This document shows positions 63,209 through 64,000 of a stretch of DNA of 64,000 nt, one piece after another. The notes under the pieces were generated by a model that did no database searches, was not told where the DNA came from, and saw only the letters and a program-made list of their open reading frames with translations. The translations under genes and the position numbers were made by a program. Source of the stretch: Herbinix sp. Its GTDB lineage: Bacteria; Bacillota; Clostridia; Lachnospirales; Lachnospiraceae. Numbering within the stretch: position 1 is the stretch's first letter; the number at the start of each line of letters is the position of its first letter. Location: assembly GCA_029256105.1 (NCBI GenBank), contig JAQSYO010000001.1, positions 62,001 to 126,000 of the forward strand. The letters run 5' to 3'.

Positions 63209-64000
63209 ATGAAAAGAATAATTATAATGCTATTATTCATGATAATGATATCAGTGACAGGTTGTTCCTCAAAGGATACTCCATTAACTGCATCCGATTA
63301 TGAAGACTCTGATTTTGATAATTCTAGTGATATTATTTTAACTACTCAACATCAGGTGTATGGGAACGATATAGAGAGAATTACGTGTTTTTTACAGAAT
63401 AATACTGACAAGGAATATATGTACGGCGAACCTTATGCAATAGAGCGATTTATTAATGGAATATGGTATCAAATTCCCTTTCCAGAGAACTCAGGTTGGA
63501 ATGCCTTGGGGTATATTCTTTTGCCAAAATCTACGGCTACAATATATGTAAGTTTGTCCTATTTGGACTATAAATTTAAAGATGGAACATATCGCATTGT
63601 TAAGAATATAGGAGATAAGAATTACTGTGCGACGTTTGAACTAGGGGAATCCAATATTACTAAAGCTACACCATTCGGTTTCAAAGATCTAAAAAAACTA
63701 GAAAAGAATTATAGTAAGGAAAAGGCGATCAAGGATGGTGTTGTTGTAATAACGTATGAAGGAATAGAAAATAGTAAGGAGATAGGAGAATTTGTAGAGA
63801 ATGTAAGTAGAAATATTGAAACCATGCTTCGGATTATTCAATATACAATCGAGGGAGACCCAATCATAACAGATATTACTTATCATGTTGACCGCGACAA
63901 CTATTACACACTAAGTATAGACAATTCACGTGACCATTTCGCTGGAAAAGGCAAGGGGATAAGTGAAATAATATACAGTTATATGGTTACAGATGGAACT
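63209..64000 (+). CDS. Lipoprotein with Ig-like domain (partial, runs off the window)
   Basis: 264 codons are visible with no stop before the edge. The signal ends in the lipobox SVTGC (Cys19). Residues about 45-130 follow a beta-sandwich pattern (RITCFLQNNTDKEYMYGEPYAIERF..GIWYQIPF..YVSLSYL) that I associate with bacterial Ig-like domains of the Big_14 type. The C-terminal part (VVVITYEGIENSKEIGEFVENV) is separate. GAGGAGG precedes the ATG. It is probably on the outer face of the membrane. Function unknown. Confidence 0.75.
   Translation, partial: MKRIIIMLLFMIMISVTGCSSKDTPLTASDYEDSDFDNSSDIILTTQHQVYGNDIERITCFLQNNTDKEYMYGEPYAIERFINGIWYQIPFPENSGWNALGYILLPKSTATIYVSLSYLDYKFKDGTYRIVKNIGDKNYCATFELGESNITKATPFGFKDLKKLEKNYSKEKAIKDGVVVITYEGIENSKEIGEFVENVSRNIETMLRIIQYTIEGDPIITDITYHVDRDNYYTLSIDNSRDHFAGKGKGISEIIYSYMVTDGT

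Overview
The window looks like chromosomal DNA from a low-GC Gram-positive anaerobe, most likely a Lachnospiraceae (Clostridium cluster XIVa) plant-polysaccharide fermenter. The pointers are an infC-rpmI-rplT operon behind an L20-type leader, twin Csp-type subtilases, a GH94 cellobiose phosphorylase, type III pantothenate kinase, strong GGAGG ribosome sites and frequent TTG/GTG starts. This placement is inference from gene content; no 16S gene is present.

Left and central chromosome (1 to about 40.4 kb). Housekeeping and envelope genes: an NfeD tail, an LtaS-like synthase, a patatin, argF behind a 91-bp hairpin-rich tandem repeat, coaX, dusB, asd, a GH94 phosphorylase, two CPBP proteases (one with a 15-copy NLNQQ tract), an unclassified structured RNA ahead of an ECF S component, infC (AUU start)-rpmI-rplT, two S8 proteases, a DUF1538/P-II pair, a duplicated beta-helix protein, a LiaF-like/DUF4097 pair behind a coupled 28-codon ORF, a D,D-carboxypeptidase, YbjQ, a DUF4097 lipoprotein, an Fe-alcohol dehydrogenase, a SHOCT protein, a membrane GDPD and a CDF transporter.

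Integrative element (about 40.90-52.83 kb). Two identical tRNA-Gln(CTG) genes in an 81-bp direct repeat bracket an AT-rich block. A tyrosine recombinase lies just inside the left copy. The left half holds a nucleotidyltransferase-fold gene, decayed ORFs, an HNH/NUMOD4-like gene, an unknown gene and a sigma-region-2-only protein. The right half is a tightly packed five-gene operon: a LAGLIDADG-fold protein with both catalytic acids replaced, an McrB-type AAA+ NTPase without an N-terminal recognition domain, an McrC PD-(D/E)xK nuclease, a beta-class DPPY methyltransferase and a C5-cytosine methyltransferase. I read this as a modification-dependent-looking motor and nuclease converted to restriction-modification, with the degenerate homing-endonuclease fold as candidate specificity subunit. 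It is my best candidate for an undescribed system.

Right accessory region (about 53.0-64.0 kb). A complete agr-type quorum-sensing locus: agrA-agrC-agrB on the minus strand and a 47-codon agrD diverging on the plus strand. Two tandem-repeat sites of AgrA/LytTR type, in opposite orientation, lie in the shared promoter region. Downstream of agrD come a small secreted protein, a three-gene ABC exporter or immunity module, another secreted protein and a secreted LCAT-type acyl hydrolase, a plausible quorum-controlled secretome. The window ends inside a lipoprotein gene.
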